Shown here piece after piece: positions 1 through 27,049 of a DNA stretch of 64,000 nucleotides. The position numbers and the translations under genes are program-made. Source of the DNA: Sacculina carcini (taxonomy: Eukaryota > Arthropoda > Thecostraca > Sacculinidae); contig OU696580.1 of the NCBI GenBank assembly GCA_916048095.2, forward strand, positions 5,846,608-5,910,607, written 5' to 3'. The notes below the pieces were generated by a model. It saw only the letters and a list, made by a program, of their open reading frames with translations. It was not told where the DNA came from and searched no databases. Within the stretch, counting starts at the first letter, position 1. Every line of letters begins with the position of its first letter.

Positions 1-2147
1 AACAAAATATATCCCGCACAGCAAGCAAGAGTATCCACCTAATCACATTATCCGATTCATCAGCTAAAGCAAGTATTTCATATTCATCCTAATGACAATG
101 CGAAGACTGGCACTGATACTTGGAAACCCATTGTGGTCATGGCAAAATGTTAATGTGAAGTTCATATCCATACACAGTTATGCTCTGATCAACACACAAC
201 TACGTATATAACTCACAGTGAAGCTGTGATAAGGTAGCATGTGAATAATCTTCCGACGAGAATACAGTAGTTACGGGATTCAGTGCATTTCAATGCGGGT
301 TTCAAGCGTACACGCACAGGACTGTATGTATTCTGGACATGAGTGAGCAGCCTCACATAAACATAGTCACCTGCCGGCTCACCATGGCACAACATGAACA
401 CAAGAATTCGAGAGCGAAGGAAAGAGAGAAAGAGAGACAGACAGCGAGAGATGGTAGAAGAGGAGACGACCGAGAAGAACGACTCTGGTTCACTAGTCTC
501 TCCCACCATCACCACAACCTCCTGCCAGCAAGCAACATTGAATATGACCGGCCGTCGCCTCGACCGCCGCTATAACGGCGCATAAATCCCAGTTGGCGGC
601 GCAGTGACGCACCTCAGGCGGCAGCCACCGCACACGTGAGGCACGTGTTGCTGCCGTGTCGACCAGGGTGAAACCACAACCACGACATACTCACACACAC
701 ACGTACAGCTACACACAGAGACCCGCCACGAACTCACGGCATTGAATCACCGCTTGCTTCGTGACGGTGGAAATTGTGAGATGAACAAGATGAATCAGCT
801 CCGAACTTGAGATGAAGTGTGACGACGCATTGTAAGATAATATATTTATGATCCGTAGTAGTGTTCCAGTCTAGCAGAGAAGGAAGGAACTAGCCTTGTC
901 GACTATAAAACACGCCAAATAGATCAAGAACACCGATAATTGTTGGCTATCTCCTGGGAATAGTGGGGTATAGCAGAATGACCGCTTAGCCTAGCCCGAA
1001 TGCCATCCATTGGTAATCACATGATTATTCTATTTCAGGTGCTTCCTATGCTCCTAAAATATAAGTAAAAAGAAAGATGTCGATCAAAGGGACAAACGGT
1101 TTGTGTGGCTTTCAAATCAAGGACTTGTGTAACTTAATGACCTGCAAGATAAGGCCTAAAGTGCCAAGAAATACTGGAGAACCCTTGCATCATCATCATC
1201 ACGGAATTCATCATTGCACGATGCTTGATATTGGGTAACTGTCAGCCATGCGAATGATAAATATAATCCTCACAGTACGTGAAATCAAACCACTATTACC
1301 TGGTCCACAAGATGTCCCAATACAAAACGTCTCTCAATGAATGATCGCTCAATGCAAATATGAAGTAAGAGCAACGCCCAAACACGAGCATCTCCGAGGT
1401 ATTTCGACTGCGTGAGCTCTGCAGCGTACACACACTCTAACGCCCGACGACCCAAAACATCCCCACACAATAGCCCAGACGTTGCACAAACAAACCAACG
1501 GCGACGGTGAATGTAGCAGTTCAGTGTGCCGTGCGACCAAATTGCGTGTCAGGAGGGCAGCAGCGGCGTTGTAACAAAAGCACCGACTGTGTGGCGCACA
1601 GCGACCTTCAGCTGCACAACAAACAATGACACTGGCCCGCCGACACAGATGGAGAGAGAGCGAGAGAGATTTCAAGACAAGACGTAGGCGCAAAAACAGC
1701 GCCATTCAACAGCAAATATCAGCGGACCCGACGACCAAAGAAGAAATCAATGAACAGATCATATATTAAATGACGTTCTCTGAATGACAAATGAACGCTT
1801 GTCTATCAGGGGGAAAAACAACGTCACACACAGACACACATACAACTAGGTAGCCTACACGGACAATCTCAACATACACTCTTCGTGTATGCCGGTCGTA
1901 TTTCAATGTCAACATCGGTCAATTGAGAGCGATAGTGCGTGTCGGTGACCCAAATCCCGTCCACAGCCCATCTGCTGCCCGCGGCACAATCAAAACTTAC
2001 ACCAAGACCCACACACATGCCTGACCTGCGTGTGTGTGTGTGTGTGTGTGTTGTGAAATCACAATAAATTACTAAAAAGGTCATCAATTCCAGCCTTTGC
2101 AAGCCAAAACGACGACCTCTCTTATCATGCGGAATCGCATCTTCAGT
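1..2147. other. Non-coding DNA, no gene recognised
   Basis: No conserved coding segment was found on either strand. A GC-richer patch lies around 540-660 and a short (GT)n tract around 2033-2051. This stretch lies downstream, on minus, of the CCDC88-like exon at 3158-3306, so it is probably intron of that gene, but no further exon could be supported here. Confidence 0.5.
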
Positions 2148-2438
2148 ACTGAATGCAGTGGCGGCGCCAGGAATTTTCCGATGGGGCTAAGGAAGAAGTT
2201 GAAGGGGATTGGCGAAGCATGAAGAGCTACACCCGAACGCTGACTACATAATATTATAATAAGGGACTGGGACAGACTGATTCAGTGCTCGAACTTGAAC
2301 CAAAATTACAGGACTTCATTTACAGTGGTAAGAAATTTTAATATCCATGATTATGACTGGGGGGCTTAGGGGGACTTGCCATAATTGGGGAGGCTGGAGC
2401 CACCCAAGCCTCCCCTTGGCACCGCCACTGACTGAATG
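2148..2438. mobile_element. hAT-type MITE, copy 1, with perfect 8-bp TSD
   Basis: The element runs 2156-2430 (275 bp). It starts CAGTGGCGGCGCC and ends GGCACCGCCACTG, giving near-perfect terminal inverted repeats. Both flanks carry the direct repeat ACTGAATG (2148-2155 and 2431-2438), the 8-bp target duplication expected of hAT transposons. There is no coding capacity. A second copy of the family lies at 5404-5693. The perfect duplication suggests the insertion is fairly young. Confidence 0.85.
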
Positions 2439-3157
2439 TGTCCGGTATTGTTTGAAAATCCAAAAGGGAGCACATTTCCACCCCAGTTAACCACTATACT
2501 AATTATAACTACACTAACTCGTGTATAGCAGTAAGTTCCTCGCAGATAAACAGCACAAAAACAGTATCGGCAGTGCATTTGACGACAAACATAAAGCAAG
2601 ACAGACAAAAACTTTTCCCCTATAAACAAGAACACAACCGAATCTCTTCAACCTGATGCTGGACTCCCAGCGATCTACTGGCAACAGCTTGATGGTGATT
2701 AAAATCGTTTAATCGACTTATCGCTTCAATTACGAGATCCAATTGTGAAGAAGTCTACCAGTTTCCGTGTTTCCTCGCGTTTGCTTTATTCATATATCTA
2801 TTCCGTCTTTCTTTTGACTTCACAGACTCGGCCACATGTCTTACTCCACATCATCTTCTCCAGGGGCTGATACTTACGATTTTAAACTCGTATTATAAAC
2901 TTGTCACGTCCTGTGTTGTTTTTTTGTGCTTATTATGTTGTCTTGCATATGTATGATATGCGCTATATTAAATATATGATTGATTGATTGATCGATTCTT
3001 GCCGGAAAGATGGAGAAATTTATACAGATGAACCTCTATAAACTTTCAGCCTACCAGACTGTCGTGTGTTTTGTTAAATTTGGCATCAAACACTCCATTT
3101 CATCTGCCCCTCTCTTCAAGGAAGCAGAATTAAGCGCCACGATGAGACAGCACTCAC
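2439..3157. other. Intronic or intergenic DNA with a possible retroelement tail
   Basis: No coding segment is supported. At 2970-2998 the sequence ends in tandem TGATTGATTG, the same tail motif as the 3' end of the reverse-transcriptase fragment at 35470-36590, so the preceding 100 bp may be a non-LTR 3' end in plus orientation. That identification is weak. Confidence 0.35.
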
Positions 3158-6100
3158 ATTTGCAGCATAATCTCATGCAGAAACACGCCGTCCAGCAGCT
3201 GTTCATAAGAGAGGCTCGGTGAGGTTGGCGTTGCTACATTGTCTGCCGTATCCAGTGATGTCAGTGTAGCGTCCAACACGCCCCTTCCTTCCAGAAAAGT
3301 GGCCGCCTAAGCATAAATGCACACATAAATAAATTTAATATATGTGGTGGTACAACACACATATATAAATGAATAGTGTGTTGTACCACCACACCACTGA
3401 ACCAACTAATCGAAACCAACTTACGAGCGGTTATAAGTACAGTGCTTACACCACGATCAATAAAGCAGTCCAACAATACATTGAGACGTGTATAAGCATA
3501 ATATGCACTCCTAATGCAGGATACCAATAGATGTATCGGAAATTGTTTCGTGATATAACACGCCAGGCAACAGGCACAAAAACAGCAATGACACTGACAC
3601 GCCATGAAAGGATTAGTTTTTTGTTTGACGACTGGCATTATTGGTCTCGCTTTAGCTTGACAAGAGCAGAAAAACACAAGAGGTAAACACACCAACACAC
3701 ACACACAGAGAGAGGGAAATTGAGTATTTGCCTGGTATCAAAAGCTACTGAGAGCTGCTAATGATGGACGCTGTGAAAAGATCATTGACTAAATATCATT
3801 GTATACCATTGATCATGTCTCAATGTGTATAGTTCAGTATATAGTTGCACGTCGGTACACCTAAGCCACCCACAACACCTCATATTTTCTCTTCCTCATT
3901 CATGCTTCGTATCCTTCACATAGACCCTCTCACACGCTCTCTCCATCAGATCAAAACTGCCTGTCTGCGTCAACAACCTCGAGAAGGTCAAACGTCAACG
4001 AACTGTCAAAGCCAGGAGCAGGACAGAACAAGTAGCAAATTGGTCCCATAAAACAGGTGAACAAACTCAGACTCAGAGGAGAATTTCAGGGACAGCTACA
4101 ATACAATACCAGTACTAGCTTGTACTGGTATATTTCAATACTGGTTCTGTATAGGCACACCTAATATTATCCTCCGATCAGATCTACAAAATCCATTCGC
4201 AAAATATACTCGAATTTCAGCATATTATTTATGTGGCAAGATGTGGAATCAAGAAAAGAAATAGTGAAGTGTGGATGAATCCTGGCATTCAAGCTCGCAT
4301 ATCAAAAGGCATATACTTGATCGGTTACATAAGGAGAACATACGTATATAAAGATGGGGAATTTGGAAAGCGTAAGTCCGGTTATGGCACAATAGTGAAC
4401 AATAGTCAGTATTGGTCGGAACACAATAGTCTCTGTTTAGCAGCCAATTTGACCAATTCTCAATCATCCACACACACAAACACACACACACATACACACT
4501 CACACACACACATACCGACCGCAGATCACGAAACATGCACATTGTTGTCATTCTCAGCTAAACGCATCCAGTTAAAACGCATTGTTCCACGTGACATCGT
4601 TTGTGAGGCGTCTCAAACGGAGCTGATAGACCGTTATCGTTGCATTCTTGAGACAGCGCTCGAGCCACAGAATGGCGTCGATACTTGAGCCCTTGGCTAA
4701 TAATGAGCTCAGCCACAATCTTGTCCCAAGTTATTCAGCGCTCTTTTTTTGTCCTCACACCGGTTCTATGTCACCTCTGGTATAACCAGCCTTATGGTCG
4801 AGTTATCGGTTACTAAGATGGCTAGAAAAAAGATAGCTAGAAGCTGAGAAGTTTGCAAAGAGAGCCAGCGTGGGCGAATTATCATTGTGAAAGATGAAAT
4901 TATTAAATTAATAAACTCTTACGACATACAGCCGCTACGGCAACAGTATTTGTATTGCCTAAATAAGAACAGACACATATGCCCCTATCTACACTCAAGA
5001 CAGACACGCGAACTCCCCATATAAACATATGTCCTAACCAACACATTGACACTGCACATAACCATCATAGCGATGGAAATGTCATATACACAAATCAGTT
5101 TATAATAAACACATTAACATTTGATTATAATTTGATTTGTTTATACACATTTGATAGTTGGCACAACATAAGCTCGGCGTGCATACAATTAAACAGCCAA
5201 TGAATACACGAATTGACTAGGAAAAATATTGAATAATGTTTAATAATAAATAATAATAATAAATAATATTAAGCAAGTTGATCGCAATTTAAATTACGCC
5301 CGAAAAATACCAACTGCATACATTTCATTTCACATTTCATTCACATTTCTTGCAAATGATTACATTTGCAAGAAAATCACCCATAAGCGTACACTAATTA
5401 TAGCAGTGGCAGCGCAAGGATTTTTCCGGGGGGATGAGGGGGGAGCTAAGGAAAAAGATGAGGGGGCTTGGCGAAGCATGAAGAGCTACACTCGAACGCT
5501 GACTACATAATAATATAATAAGGCACTGGGGCACACTGATTCAGTCCTCGAACTTGAACCATAATTACAGGACTTCATTTACAGTGGCAAGAAATTTTAA
5601 TGTCCATGATTATGATTTTTAGGGGGCTTAGGGGGGGCCTGGCATATTTTTGGGGGCTCCAACCCCCCAAGCCTCGCCTTGGCGCCACCAATGAATTCTA
5701 TACTCTAAATCAGCAACAATAATACAACTAACTACAGAAATACTGTTTCAAAACAACACACCACAAAAACTCTACACTTCAATCGCCTGTGGGGAATTGA
5801 CGACGTGGGAGAACACCACTGACGTGGGAGAATGGAAATATTGCCAAGTGTGGAATTGAAGGTCGGGCAGAACAATGAATACATTTTTATCAATCCGAAT
5901 TTGTTTATTTTCATTTCTATAGTGATCTCCTGATATGTAATTGCAATGGAACAGCTTAATATATTCCATTTTTCAGCGCTGTTGTGTGGAAACTGAAGAA
6001 TTTGCTCATTTTAAGAAGTGGGGAATCAGAGGAAAAAAAGTCACGAACAACCGCTTTATATGACAACTTGAAAATGACAATGTCTTCCCCCTTGCAATAA

Positions 6101-6782
6101 CAAAAATATGCTCACACAAGGATATGTGTATACGCATAACGAAGCGGGGTCAATGACCGGAAGTGCAGCATTCTGTGGGCAATGCCTACAATTCCTTGAC
6201 CCGAAGAGAGGGCAGTCAAGAATCAGATGGTCGATGTGCATATTTTACAAGTGCCTACCGTTGAGATCGGAGGGATGGAATTTCCCAAAGGGAATATGTA
6301 GCGCATTGACCTGGACTTAATTATCATAGTTACATTGTCACATGCACCTGTACTATATATTCATAGTAGCGACATTGATATGGGCAGCGATTATAGTCAG
6401 AACTAATGTTGAAATGGCAACGCAAGAATATCAAGCAGAAGGCGATTTTGCAATTATCAATAAGAGCTGCCAATTTTGATCAATTTGATTTCCGGAAATC
6501 TTATCCAGCGATTCAGTACGAGAATTCAACAAGCTCGTACACATAACCATGACAATTTGCATTGCCAAGTAACACCGTAAATATCTATACAAATAAAATA
6601 AATAAACGCTACAACAAAAAATTGTTGTATAAAAACACCTGCCATACATGAAATGGAATAAGAATATATATAAGAATTAACATTAATTAAAATGGCAAAG
6701 CACACAAACTCACCCAGAGCACAAGAGGTCCATTCATTAGTTCTGTAACGGATTCCTCATAATCCGTCATAATCGATTCCAT
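3158..6782 (-). CDS. CCDC88 (Girdin/Daple)-like protein, first two coding exons of a partial gene
   Basis: Minus-strand gene entering from the left edge. Exon 1 is 6782-6714 (23 codons, phase 0, donor GTGAGT) and exon 2 is 3306-3158 (49 codons plus two bases, acceptor TTAG, donor GTGAGT). Exon 1 reads MESIMTDYEESVTELMNGPL... and ends VLW. Exon 2 contains EQLLDGVFLHEIMLQM. Together they fit the start of the CCDC88 HOOK domain, where an N-terminal helix with a 'PLVTW' core is followed by a 'LVDGVFLNQIMLQI' segment. Family members bind microtubules or dynein through this domain and carry a long coiled coil. HOOK1-3 fit less well in the second motif. The next exon (starting near 'DPxP') was not found to the left, so it is missing, divergent or outside the window. 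An in-frame internal Met lies four codons after the chosen start. Confidence 0.7.
3307..5395. other. Intron 1 of the CCDC88-like gene, proximal part
   Basis: Lies between the two CCDC88-like exons. Open frames here (for example 4233-4688) have no recognisable protein similarity and include (CA)n-derived residues. A short (CA)n tract lies at about 4471-4512. No other structure is seen. Confidence 0.45.
5396..5701. mobile_element. hAT-type MITE, copy 2
   Basis: The element runs about 5404-5693 and starts CAGTGGCAGCGC. Its interior matches copy 1 closely: both contain GGCGAAGCATGAAGAGCTAC and a shared stretch ending in the sequence before 'tgattatga'. The 8-bp flanks AATTATAG and AATTCTAT match at six positions, consistent with a decayed target duplication. 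Copy 2 is more diverged than copy 1 at the termini. Confidence 0.75.
6056..6310 (-). mobile_element. Possible 3' fragment of a non-LTR retrotransposon ORF
   Basis: On minus, two frames together give a C-x2-C segment followed by DHLILDCPLF, resembling the CCHC-like 'HLLLDCP' motif at the C-terminus of many non-LTR polyproteins. A one-base frameshift separates the two halves. The fragment is short and decayed, and it lies in intron 1 of the CCDC88-like gene. Confidence 0.4.
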
Positions 6783-7595
6783 AATAGCGGCACGTGAATA
6801 CGCAATATCACGTGTATATGCACTAGATTTACACGAAACTCCACAAACGAATCACATCGCACATAACTGATTCACTATGCTAGCATAATGGAAATCGCTT
6901 CACAAAGCAAACACACAGAACACTAATGCACAGACACGCTCATGGACAGACACACACACCAACACAGTCGACACAACACTGAGCTACATTTAGTGTGCGT
7001 ACCCTAGCCAAACACTGTATCCAGTCAATAGTTTCTCGTTTCGACGCTAGGTGGCAGCACACTAGCAATCGATCCGCCCTAAACTGCCGCCAAAATATTA
7101 TTGCCAGAATGTTCCATGGAATTTGTTTATGAAAACTGTTCCCAATGTACTTTTATGACAATTATTATTTTGATGACACAGCGTTGGTGATTTTCCCATT
7201 TTATATGGCTTATTAATTTTAATAACAACAATTATCATGAGAGAATTATAATTATTTTTAAAATATATTTCCTAATAATAATTTCTACTAGCCACAATTT
7301 CGACTCAATTAATTATCGGCTTCAACATATAAATACAATAATACAACATAGAATTATCTGTAATATAAGTATCGGCTTCAACATACAAAAATATAACAAT
7401 ATTTCAAGACAACTTTCTATTGAAGAAGTGTATGAATGTTTTAAACACGTGATTTAAATTGCAAATAAGCAACTTTTGAATCATATCCTGCTAAAATAAA
7501 GTAAATTACATTTGTGACAATAAGAAGGCTAAGTCGGTATTTTTTTACTATTTTAACAAACTTTCTTGGAGTTGGTTATTTTTTTTGGGAAAATA
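6783..7595. promoter_or_regulatory. Divergent promoter region between the CCDC88-like gene and PPIL6
   Basis: The start codons of the CCDC88-like gene (minus, 6782) and the PPIL6-like gene (plus, 7596) lie head to head 813 bp apart. The region is AT-rich with no recognisable TATA box or other element I can defend. That the promoters lie here is inferred from the divergent arrangement only. Confidence 0.45.
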
Positions 7596-8804
7596 ATGTT
7601 CAAACAAAGTTCTACAGTAGAAGTTTCAAAGAAAAACCACAGCATTATTTGTGCAGCTGTCACCAAAACACCTGCGGAATTTGTCAGTTTAATCAGGCCT
7701 GATGAATTTCCCAAAATCCAAGTGTACGGATTGGCAAACAGTAGAGGTTTGGAAGCATTATGTAGCTGTCTCAACCGCGCAATGCGAGCCTCTTCAGGGT
7801 TGATGATGTCAGCGCCACAAATAATCCCTCTTCACGAGTCAGATTGGACAAAACTGGCAGCGTCATGCACCGAAAACGACAAAGTCTACATTGAACAATC
7901 TGACTCTGAATTGCAACATAATCTTGATGAAGCCCTGTTGACTTGCAACGGAGTTTTTTGTGGCAAAACTTGTGAGGCAGTCAGTTGGTTGTGTGTAACT
8001 TTCAAAATAGATCCTCCTGTTGACATGGACTCGCTATATCTGAATCAAAATGTTGTCAAGTCAGCCAGACAAATGGGTCGAACATTTGTCTTTTTTAAGC
8101 TGGGCCACAATGGAGTTGCCATGCCGGGAGTGTTGGTCTTCCAATTGTTCAACGATCTGCTACCGAGAACTTGCGACCACTTCACGCGCCTGTGCTGCGG
8201 ATCCATCACTGGTCCTTCACCATCATCACGGCCAGGATACCGAGGGAGCATGGTGCACCGCATTGTGCCCGGGGGTTGGATACAGGTAGCGAGGGAGCTG
8301 GACGACCAATCTCCTATGCTGGCCGACGAGAACTACTCCATCAAACATGATCGACGTGGAAGACTTTCATTCATCGCTGACTATGCTCACACAGCGCGGG
8401 CCCAGTTTGTTGTGTCTCTGAGCGCAATGTCTTACTTACAAGGCTGTTCGGTGGCTTTCGGTCAGCTGGTGCGGGGAGCCGGTCTTCTCAGAAAAATTGA
8501 GCTCATCAAAACGCACGGCCAAGCGCCCATTGAAGATGTAACTATCGTGGACTGCGGCATATATAGCGGAAACGTAGATGAAAGCGGGCAAAAGGCACTG
8601 CGTTTTCGCATGTATAAACACACGAGTGCTGCATCCACTTATGATGTTCTGACCACGTGGTCTTTGAGCAAAACATTCACTGAAATCAATTCCAGTAATA
8701 TTGTCAGCATTTCCTGTCAGACCAAGTCAGTTTCTGCCTACAAGATCACCTCGTCAGCATCCATGTATGATGTTTTATCAATGTCACAAGTCTATAACTC
8801 CTAA
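7596..8804 (+). CDS. PPIL6: Peptidyl-prolyl cis-trans isomerase-like 6 (cyclophilin family), intronless
   Basis: A single-exon gene of 402 codons. The first ATG in frame is at 7596; the frame stays open a little upstream but without an ATG. The N-terminal half (for example IQVYGL, then IIPLHESDW) follows the PPIL6-specific region. The C-terminal half is a cyclophilin domain with VFFKL, HRIVPGGWIQ, DENYS and VAFGQL landmarks. The usual catalytic Arg (HRI) and Gln (WIQ) are retained, but the Gly-Gly after the Gln is Val-Ala and the 'GSQF' segment is ARAQF, so activity may be weak or lost. PPIL6 is a mostly uncharacterised cyclophilin linked by distribution to ciliated cells. Human PPIL6 is 311 residues; the excess here is largely a C-terminal tail containing two related units (ASTYDVL and ASMYDVL). 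The lack of introns in an intron-rich locus could mean a retrocopy or intron loss. Confidence 0.85.
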   Translation: MFKQSSTVEVSKKNHSIICAAVTKTPAEFVSLIRPDEFPKIQVYGLANSRGLEALCSCLNRAMRASSGLMMSAPQIIPLHESDWTKLAASCTENDKVYIEQSDSELQHNLDEALLTCNGVFCGKTCEAVSWLCVTFKIDPPVDMDSLYLNQNVVKSARQMGRTFVFFKLGHNGVAMPGVLVFQLFNDLLPRTCDHFTRLCCGSITGPSPSSRPGYRGSMVHRIVPGGWIQVARELDDQSPMLADENYSIKHDRRGRLSFIADYAHTARAQFVVSLSAMSYLQGCSVAFGQLVRGAGLLRKIELIKTHGQAPIEDVTIVDCGIYSGNVDESGQKALRFRMYKHTSAASTYDVLTTWSLSKTFTEINSSNIVSISCQTKSVSAYKITSSASMYDVLSMSQVYNS

Positions 8805-9516
8805 TAACACATTAGTTTTCGACCTATCAAAATGCCACCAAATGCGCCCAGAATATTTCAACATCAATTTTTCACAGAAACATCGCATCTTTGGCTGTCG
8901 CTTCAAAAAGACAAACCCACATAATAGTGTCGCCAGTTTGGGCTTTTTCAATATTTCAATCAGCGATCTTGCGTACTAGTGGCTGAACAAAAACCAATAA
9001 TTGTTGCGAAAAAACAGCAAAAATTATTGCGACACACAGATGTCCGCATACGTACGCGATGCAATAACGCAGACACACATACACATACACAAATATACAC
9101 ACATAAACATTAACACATACACACACACACACACTTACACATACACACACACACACGAACATACACATACATACACACATACCCACAGTTATGCAAGTGC
9201 GGAGTATGTCGAGAGTGCTTCTAGAATATTCCAAGAAGCGGTGATAAATGTTCACACCAGAGTTATATTTAGTCAAATAAAGAATATATATAGTATGGTC
9301 TTGCCATAAACAGACATTTTCACCATCAATTAAAATTCTGGGTTCATGGGAAATATCAGGTAATAATAATGGAATAGGTTACAAGAAACTTGACGTAGCT
9401 TTGTGATACAGCCTTGATTATAACAGCCTTAATTGTGATTTCATACGAGCCCAACCTATTTCTATAAGCTGCTGATTATTTATTTTTAGTACTCCCTATT
9501 CCTATTCCCTATTGAG
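8805..9516. other. PPIL6 3' flank with (CA)n microsatellite
   Basis: Holds the 3' UTR of PPIL6 and a mixed (CA)n tract at about 9070-9185. An AATAAA appears near 9280 and could be its polyadenylation signal. No other coding segment was seen. Confidence 0.5.
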
Positions 9517-9865
9517 GACTTCGTGGTGTAGTGTTAGCACACCCGCCTCACAATCGAGATGTACGTGGTTCGAAACCCGGCGGAGCAGAATTTCATTGGG
9601 CGCATTCTATAATCCAACAGTCCCTGTCCACCCAGCAGAAAATGATGGTACCAGATATCAGTCATGAGTTGTGTCATTCATTCTGGGGAGGTGGCCACCT
9701 CTAATACATCTTCCGTCCTTGTGGCGCCATAGCGTGGATAGGGTCGGTTCTGAGGTGGCAGCGAGCTGCACGGGGCACGCCTGTGTGTTTATAAACTTCG
9801 GCCTTTTCCCGTGTAGCAGCTGTCACTTAGGCCTTTGACCTTTAGCACTTTCTTAATAAAAGACT
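9517..9865 (+). mobile_element. tRNA-Val-derived SINE, family 1, copy 1
   Basis: The head resembles tRNA-Val: a D-arm-like GTGGTGTAGTGTTAGCAC, an anticodon loop CTCACAA (CAC) and a B box GGTTCGAAACC. The roughly 250-bp body matches three other copies in this window (15246-15570, 37417-37745 and 47042-47341 on minus). The anticodon stem and B box are mutated relative to the 37.4-kb copy. It lies between PPIL6 and KAT5. Confidence 0.8.
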
Positions 9866-10680
9866 AAAGACATAATAAAAGACCAATATCATGATAAAAG
9901 ACTAAATACATAATAAAAGACTTAGGACAAAAGACAATGCGTTGAAACACACTGTAATGATTATTGTCTCAAAGAAAGCAAATTTATCTTTTTGGAGATC
10001 GTGGCAGATTTGAGTCATATAGCTGGTGCTATGCAATCATCAGGCTGTTGAGTCTTGGCTATGAATGCCTTCAAATATTATTTCAAAGATAAAAATGGAT
10101 AAAGTCTTATTAACACCAGTATGTGCTGTTCACCTAATTCCTGGCTCGGATAAAACGCGGGAATATGGTCATTGCAAAGTTATTTTGCAACAACGCGCTT
10201 CTTTTTCCAGAGCTGCCAAACACCCTTGGCCAATTATTCCACTGGAGGATAATTCGCTATTTGTGGGATTATAAATCCGTCACAACTATTTTCAATTTTC
10301 ACATCTTTTCTGGTCTTATGCCAAGTTATATTGTCTCTATAGGCTATTTTATAGTTTTGAATTGTCATCTTGTATTGTTTTCCAGCATCACAATACAACT
10401 TTCAAACTCCCAAGAACATTTTTTACTAGCGGCATCTACATGAAATTTAAATTATCAATTATGAGCGACGTCTTAGACTGAATACGTCTTTAGACTGATC
10501 ACTTAGACTGAATTGCAACGGGCCTAAATGTGCCAAATCTTGTCTTTTAAATCTGGCAGCTCAAAAAGCGCCCCGACTCAGCCAAACGGCAACAGTTGAC
10601 ATTGAGCCGGTGTTGGGGTGTGGTGCTGCTCAAATGTGCGCTTTTAACCGGTTTAAAATTGTTATTGTGTGCTTATAGGC
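9866..10680. other. Upstream region of KAT5
   Basis: AT-rich DNA with no conserved open frame. Presumably contains the KAT5 promoter and 5' UTR. The bases just before the start codon (TTATAGGC) could be an acceptor for a 5' UTR intron. Confidence 0.4.
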
Positions 10681-26254
<15,574 letters not shown>

Positions 26255-26648
26255 CGTCACGACTGTCATTACGCCACTGGCCGTACAGATGGCGCCAGTT
26301 GTGTGGCGGACGTATAAAAGCGCTGGCGGTTTCAGTTGTGCCATTTCTCTTCGTGTGTGTGTGTTGTTTGATTGTGATCGTGTGTGTGTGTCAGTGTGTA
26401 AGAAGTGTGGTTCGAGTTTGTTTCCGTCATGTGTTCCTTTTGCATTTTTCAGGGAATCGAGTTGAATTACGCCATTGAAACAGTCATTCATGCCAATGAA
26501 CGGCTATATTTGGCAGTGATAAATGATATTGAAAACGCTTCGCCTTCAATCATATTCATCATAATGTTCATCATAAGCCCTTAAAAGCAGGTAATTTCAG
26601 TGTGTCTGTCGCTATCCATATACAGCCGGGTTGGGAACCACTGCATCA

Positions 26649-26686
<38 letters not shown>

Positions 26687-27049
26687 GGAGTGATGACTGG
26701 ACGTGAGTTTAATCGTTCATAATGCCACACTTACTGCTGAGTGTATGAGTGAGTGGTTTATGTTGTCTGTTTCCCTGTCATGTCTGTGTGTTTGTGTACA
26801 CTTTCATGTGGTATGTTGAAGTTGCCAATATACTTACATTTTCTACTTGTCGTGTTGTGTTTGATTACCTTTGAAACATCACAGAAAAGTCATAATTCGA
26901 AACAGATAGATGTGTTGTCTTAGTAATAGTATGTATTACATACGGAGATATACATCCAATGGACCAATATAATGATCCTGACACGCACTGCGTTCGCGTG
27001 TAAATAACCAACAAAACCACACTGCACATCGCCGAATTGGCTAGCATAA
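26255..27049. other. Convergent intergenic region, KAT5 and NOG1
   Basis: Contains the 3' UTRs of both genes and a (GT)n tract at about 26650-26683. No further coding segment and no clear AATAAA close to either stop codon. Confidence 0.5.

Noticed and set aside
1285-1470. Minus-strand frame with a Leu-rich stretch considered as a later HOOK-domain exon
   Set aside because: Only a few residues agree with CCDC88, with gaps needed, and the splice phase could not be matched.
4233-4688. 151-codon open frame
   Set aside because: No family similarity, contains translated (CA)n, and lies in intron 1 of the CCDC88-like gene.
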